DNA from: a virus
Direction: 5' to 3' (one strand)
Virus record (IMG/VR): IMGVR_UViG_3300032050_000981
Span: 1 to 20,858 of that record
Length of the DNA stretch: 20,858 bases
Made by a program: the position numbers and the translations under genes
Part shown: piece by piece, positions 17,749 to 20,858 of the stretch
Layout of the letters: each line of letters begins with the position of its first letter
Position numbering within the stretch: position 1 is the first letter of the stretch
The notes under the pieces: generated by a model
What the model saw: only the letters and a program-made list of their open reading frames with translations
Told to the model about the DNA's origin: nothing
Databases searched by the model: none

Positions 17749-18341
17749 TTAAACCTCGGTCCTGATATCCATACGACAAGAGTTCGTCTTGTCCCGTTTG
17801 TTATTGGTGTGACTCTATGTAATATATATGACGGAAACGCATATAGTAATCCTTTTTGTTTTTTACAAACATGAGGAATATTTCCCGTCATTAATTCTAA
17901 GTCCCCTCCTTCATATTCTGAAGGATGAGATAATTGTAAAACCATAGATAATTTTCTAGGAACATTATCGTTTGGTCCATTGTCCATATGCCAATCATAA
18001 TGTTGTTTAGATTTCTTTACATATTTATACGTTGTATACTGGAACAGTTCTCCAAATCCCCATAAATCTAAACCAAAAAATTTACCATTCAATTGTCTGG
18101 CTATATGTTGAAGTCTATCGGCTAACCATCCTTCATTATCTAACCATGATATAGTTGAACCTCGAATATTTTCATCACGAACTCCTTGACCTATGATAGC
18201 AGATTGAGGAGGTGCTCTTTCTCCCATTGTGCATATAGCATCTATCTCTTCATCAGTAAATCCATTTTCCCACCAAGCAAAAGTTGTACTATTATATGCC
18301 AAATCTGGCGATGGCATAAACATCTTCATTTGCGTACCCAT
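17745..18341 (-). CDS. 2-oxoglutarate/Fe(II) oxygenase of the prolyl-hydroxylase/PiuC type
   Basis: 198 residues. The metal-binding and cosubstrate residues are visible: HYDWHMDNG with H118-x-D120 (H114-x-D116 is an alternative pair), LHRVTPITNGTRR with distal H175, and R185, ten residues later, as the usual 2-oxoglutarate anchor. The HRVTP-(6 residues)-R pattern is characteristic of PiuC/PKHD-type hydroxylases. Such enzymes use O2 and 2-oxoglutarate to hydroxylate proline or other residues in proteins, or act on small molecules. The substrate is not shown by the sequence. The gene overlaps its upstream neighbour by 16 bases. A second in-frame ATG at 18329 would form an ATGA overlap with the upstream stop and may be the true start, removing four residues. 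It lies next to, but not touching, a collagen-like adhesin gene. Confidence 0.85.
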   Translation of the reverse strand: MGTQMKMFMPSPDLAYNSTTFAWWENGFTDEEIDAICTMGERAPPQSAIIGQGVRDENIRGSTISWLDNEGWLADRLQHIARQLNGKFFGLDLWGFGELFQYTTYKYVKKSKQHYDWHMDNGPNDNVPRKLSMVLQLSHPSEYEGGDLELMTGNIPHVCKKQKGLLYAFPSYILHRVTPITNGTRRTLVVWISGPRFK

Positions 18342-19033
18342 AAATTATTTCGATAATGACTACGCTCAACTTTCATCCTAGCCGAAGTTTTTTGTATTTT
18401 CTTCAATTCTTGTTGATTTAACTCATGTATGTCAGCTTCGATTTCAAAAGAACTTCTTTGTATTGGAATAGCCTGTATCAACGGAGTACCTACTGGAAGC
18501 ATTCCTTGAAAATTAGGTTTATTCCAAAAAGCAGGAAAATTTACAAATTCTTCATATCTATCACAATCTACTATACCAGTAACACAAGAAAATCTTTCAT
18601 CTTCTCTGTTAAAAGGAGAGGTAAAAAGAACTGACCATCCATCAGGAACTTTGATTGACCAATAGTTTAAAAATTTAATTGGAGGTTTAGGGTATTTCGG
18701 ATGTTTATCATCATTTATTTGACTAGCTAAATGAGATTCTAATATTGGCTTGTTCCAATCGCAATGCCAATCGATGCGAGAACAATCTTCATTCGTAGTA
18801 ATGTGTACTTCAGACGCTAATGGAATAATCCATCCTACAATCATCGCATCTAGAAAAGGAGCACATCTTTTAATAGTGGAACTATTCGAATTTGAATCTA
18901 ATGCGGGAACAAGATCTTTATACCAATTAGGCATAAGTTTTCTTGCCGGATAAGGTTTTGGAATTACATCCCAATCTTCTTCACGACATCTAAATTCAAT
19001 TACAGATTGTTTTGGCTTAAACCACTTAAACAT
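18326..19033 (-). CDS. DUF6065-like protein of unknown function
   Basis: 235 residues. The pattern of CREEDWDVIPKPYPARKLMP then NWYKDLVPA near 16-44, TIKRCAPFLDAMIVGWIIPL near 53-72, a Trp-rich segment, PPIKFLNYWSIKVPDGWSVL then FTSPFNR near 116-142, and NFPAFWNKPNFQGMLPVGTP near 164-183 matches a family I know from many phages and some bacteria as DUF6065. Its function is unknown, and I see no catalytic signature. Aromatic and proline-rich blocks suggest a compact beta-type fold. It lies directly after the glycine-rich adhesin gene (28-base gap) and overlaps the oxygenase gene by 16 bases, so it is likely part of the same accessory unit. The ribosome site is a weak GTGAG. Confidence 0.75.
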   Translation of the reverse strand: MFKWFKPKQSVIEFRCREEDWDVIPKPYPARKLMPNWYKDLVPALDSNSNSSTIKRCAPFLDAMIVGWIIPLASEVHITTNEDCSRIDWHCDWNKPILESHLASQINDDKHPKYPKPPIKFLNYWSIKVPDGWSVLFTSPFNREDERFSCVTGIVDCDRYEEFVNFPAFWNKPNFQGMLPVGTPLIQAIPIQRSSFEIEADIHELNQQELKKIQKTSARMKVERSHYRNNLWVRK

Positions 19034-19061
19034 AATTTTTCACTCACTTTTATATTATATA

Positions 19062-20267
19062 TCATCGTTCAGAACCAGTCCATGAAATGACTACGCTTCC
19101 ATTTGCAGCTCCAACAGTACCATTAGCGGCTTGGGAACCGGGTGTTAAATTACCAATTCTTCCACCAGTGCCTCCAGTGCCTCCAGTGCCACGACTGCCA
19201 ATTTGAATAGTTAATACATCACCTGAAGTTACACGAACTAACGTATCAGTACGCGATTGTCCTGCGCCTCCTGATTGACCAGGAGGAGATACTACTCCAA
19301 TTGTGCCATTTACGCTTGGTGCATTTGCTGCAACTCCTCCATTACCTCCAGTTGCACCACCTCCACCTCCACCTGCACCTGCATATGGTTGACCGATCGC
19401 TCCAGCGCCGCCATCTCCAGCATTTCCGGGTCCAGCACCTCCAGCACCGCCAGCCCCGCCTGTGCTGTTTGTGGTATTCCATGGTTGACCAATAGTACCG
19501 GCTTGACCCGACGTTCCTGCGGTTCCACTTGGAGTGCCTCCAGCTCCGCCTTGACCACCAGCACCGCCTGGCCCGCCGGGATTATTAGTTGAGTTTGCGC
19601 GAGTGCCTCCAGATCCTCCAGCGCCGCCTTGACCACCGTTTCCAGCAGTTGCTTGAGCAGCTGTGCCAGCATTTCCTGCGGCCCCGCCCGGTCCACCAGC
19701 ACCTGCACTACCTCCAGCATATGTTAATGTTGTAAATGCAGCTGCTGTTGTTTGTCCAACTACGTTAGTGGCACCGCCCGCATTACCTGCTGCTCCTTGT
19801 TGACCAGTTCCTGCAGCTATACCAGGAGTTATTATGTTCCCTGCGGCGCCGACGTTTCCAGGCTGACCTCTTGTTCCAGCTTGTCCAGGCGCATTAGCAC
19901 CTTGATACGGGCCGGCTAAATTGTTGCCGCCTTGTCCGCCAGCGCCGCCGACACCTTGAGGACTGGATGCAGCGGCTTGTCCAGCTTGACCTGCTATAGC
20001 AATGTTTGCTTTGACACCATTAAGACCTCCACCGCCACCGCCACCGCCGCCGGCTGTGCCAGCATTTCCAGAACCGGCCGCATTTCTATTTTCTCCAGTT
20101 CCAGCACTACCTAATCCACCCGCTCCTCCGGAGCCTCCACTAGCCCCAGCGCCTTGCACACTAATCCACTGCACTCCGACAGGAACAGTAAAAGTTCCAG
20201 ATGTGTTAAACGTCTGAGTACCAGCTGCAGCAGACTGACGTATTCTGGCTCTAAATCCTAATGGCAT
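19062..20267 (-). CDS. Glycine-rich (Gly-X-Y block) virion protein, candidate adhesin
   Basis: 401 residues, with glycine by far the commonest, plus Ala, Asn, Gln, Thr and Pro. A short beta frame, FNTSGTFTVPVGVQWISVQG near 20-39 and VRVTSGDVLTIQIGSRG near 344-360, closing with GSVVISWTG, brackets long glycine inserts. This resembles the glycine-rich domains of phage tail proteins and, more distantly, the polyglycine-II loops of S16-type gp38 adhesins. Blocks with Gly at every third residue are seen at 128-145, 189-203, 209-223, 232-246 and 248-262. A run of nine glycines lies at 73-81. Base composition is GC-rich because of GGN, GCN and CCN codons. It lies 3 bases after the upstream gene. A role in host recognition or fibre-tip structure is inferred from composition and position upstream of the neck genes. 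Confidence 0.8.
   Translation of the reverse strand: MPLGFRARIRQSAAAGTQTFNTSGTFTVPVGVQWISVQGAGASGGSGGAGGLGSAGTGENRNAAGSGNAGTAGGGGGGGGGLNGVKANIAIAGQAGQAAASSPQGVGGAGGQGGNNLAGPYQGANAPGQAGTRGQPGNVGAAGNIITPGIAAGTGQQGAAGNAGGATNVVGQTTAAAFTTLTYAGGSAGAGGPGGAAGNAGTAAQATAGNGGQGGAGGSGGTRANSTNNPGGPGGAGGQGGAGGTPSGTAGTSGQAGTIGQPWNTTNSTGGAGGAGGAGPGNAGDGGAGAIGQPYAGAGGGGGGATGGNGGVAANAPSVNGTIGVVSPPGQSGGAGQSRTDTLVRVTSGDVLTIQIGSRGTGGTGGTGGRIGNLTPGSQAANGTVGAANGSVVISWTGSER
19165..19190. repeat. Short tandem repeat, 9-bp unit, about 2.9 copies
   Basis: CCAGTGCCT is repeated almost three times without mismatch. On the minus strand it encodes three Gly-Gly-Thr units of the glycine-rich protein (about residues 360-368). 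Repeats of this kind can change copy number by slippage. Confidence 0.8.
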
Positions 20268-20270
20268 GTA

Positions 20271-20612
20271 TTATGGCTCGTAATTCTTGAAAGTTTCATC
20301 TGCAAGCAATGATTCTAAAGTTAGATGAACGGTATGCTTTGGATAACCGCCATTGATAGAAGAATCGGCTTTTTGATATATTAAAAATGGAAATGATTCA
20401 GGCGAAAGTAAAAATGAACCATCTGGATTAGGTCCAAACCAAGAATTTACTGGATCTACTACGGCTTGTAGATTTTCTAGTGTAGTACCACCGTAATTTA
20501 GATCTTTCCATTCTACATTCAATGAACTCAGATACTGTCTCCAAGGACAAGAATATAGTTTAGAAGCAGGTGTGATTGAATATAAAGTAGCATCGTAAAT
20601 AACAACAGCCAT
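20271..20612 (-). CDS. Small unknown protein in the tail-fibre region
   Basis: 113 residues that I do not recognise. It is mixed in character, with many aromatics and Pro/Gly turns (NSWFGPNPDGSFLLSPESFP near 57-76) and a possible helix near 95-108. There is no signal peptide or membrane segment. A strong GGAGGA ribosome site lies 5 bases before the ATG, better than those of the accessory genes downstream, and it follows the upstream gene by 12 bases. It directly precedes the glycine-rich protein with a 3-base gap, so it may be a virion partner, capping subunit or chaperone of the adhesin. This is inference from position only. Confidence 0.7.
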   Translation of the reverse strand: MAVVIYDATLYSITPASKLYSCPWRQYLSSLNVEWKDLNYGGTTLENLQAVVDPVNSWFGPNPDGSFLLSPESFPFLIYQKADSSINGGYPKHTVHLTLESLLADETFKNYEP

Positions 20613-20624
20613 CGAGTCCTCCTA

Positions 20625-20858
20625 TTAAGTAGTAAAGTTCATAAAAGATGGTGCTACTATATATGAAGAACCACCATCATAAGTTATTACAGATAATATA
20701 TCGCTTTTTGCTGGGCTTAACGTTAATGTTGGAGCAGTATTGTATGCATATTTCATTGTACCAGCAGCACCGGCTTGAGTGTTGCCCTGAATAGCTAGTG
20801 CTCCAATTGAGTTAGCGCCAGTGCCTAGGTATTGAAGAATAAGCGTTGCAGAAACCGC
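20625..20858 (-). CDS. C-terminal end of a virion/tail-fibre-type protein (cut by window edge)
   Basis: An open frame enters from the right edge and ends with TAA at 20627-20625, giving the last 77 residues. It is a beta-type sequence, rich in Ala, Thr, Ser and Asn, with NSIGALAIQGNTQAGAAGTM then KYAYNTAPTLTLSPAKSDIL, ending SYIVAPSFMNFTT. The pattern of a short strand, a DGGSSY-like turn, and a closing aromatic strand is common at the C-terminus of phage tail-fibre and other receptor-binding proteins. Identity cannot be fixed from this fragment. It is 12 bases upstream of the next gene and probably shares its transcript. Confidence 0.7.
   Translation of the reverse strand, partial: AVSATLILQYLGTGANSIGALAIQGNTQAGAAGTMKYAYNTAPTLTLSPAKSDILSVITYDGGSSYIVAPSFMNFTT

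Noticed and set aside
18022-18029. TATAAATA on the minus strand inside the 198-aa oxygenase gene
   Set aside because: It is coding for Tyr-Lys-Tyr. It could serve the downstream small gene, but it is about 270 bases from that start and there is no supporting context.
19275-20217. Several long plus-strand open frames opposite the glycine-rich gene
   Set aside because: They arise from the skewed GGN/GCN codons of the real minus-strand gene. Their translations are low-complexity Ser/Thr/Cys or Pro/His/Leu runs without ribosome sites.

Overview
The window is a 20.9 kb piece of a T4-superfamily myovirus genome (a contractile-tailed tailed phage). All recognised genes lie on the minus strand, so transcription runs from high to low coordinates. 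The gene order gp13-14-15-16-17-18-19-20-67-(68-like)-21-22-23, followed by a tail-tube-like gene, uvsY and uvsW, is the conserved virion and packaging core of T4-like phages. Gene sizes, the lack of a gp24 copy beside gp23, and the NATAAATA late-promoter motif all resemble marine T4-like phages such as cyanophages and pelagiphages rather than enteric T4. No photosynthesis or other metabolic marker genes are present, so the host cannot be named. Base composition is AT-rich, except for one GC-rich, glycine-coding gene.

Layout, in the direction of transcription. (1) 20858-19062 is an adhesin and tail-fibre end: the C-terminus of a virion or fibre protein, a small unknown protein, and a 401-aa glycine-rich protein with collagen-like Gly-X-Y blocks. 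(2) 19033-16208 is an AT-rich, tightly overlapping accessory cassette. It holds a DUF6065-like protein, a prolyl-hydroxylase-type 2-oxoglutarate/Fe(II) oxygenase, two small unknown proteins and a JmjC/cupin-type oxygenase. (3) 16181-13498 holds a small Ig-like structural protein, the neck proteins gp13 and gp14, and the tail terminator gp15. (4) 13501-11506 encodes the terminase small and large subunits (gp16, gp17). (5) 11431-8755 encodes the tail sheath and tube (gp18, gp19). (6) 8704-2005 is the head module: portal, scaffold components, a beta-rich unknown, prohead protease, main scaffold and major capsid protein. (7) 1875-1339 is a second tail-tube-fold protein. (8) 1268-1 encodes the recombination mediator UvsY and the N-terminal 279 residues of the helicase UvsW.

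Regulation can be read from the intergenic gaps. NATAAATA late-promoter octamers sit in front of gp13, the 109-aa gene, gp18, gp19, gp67, gp22, gp23 and the gp3-like gene. Intrinsic terminators follow gp19 (one) and gp23 (two in tandem). uvsY-uvsW instead has a near-consensus sigma70-type promoter, consistent with earlier expression of recombination genes.

The most interesting part is the accessory cassette. A proline-hydroxylase-like enzyme and a second Fe(II) oxygenase lie beside a virion adhesin whose Gly-X-Y blocks contain many X-Pro-Gly sites. This suggests, but does not prove, enzymatic modification of a phage fibre.
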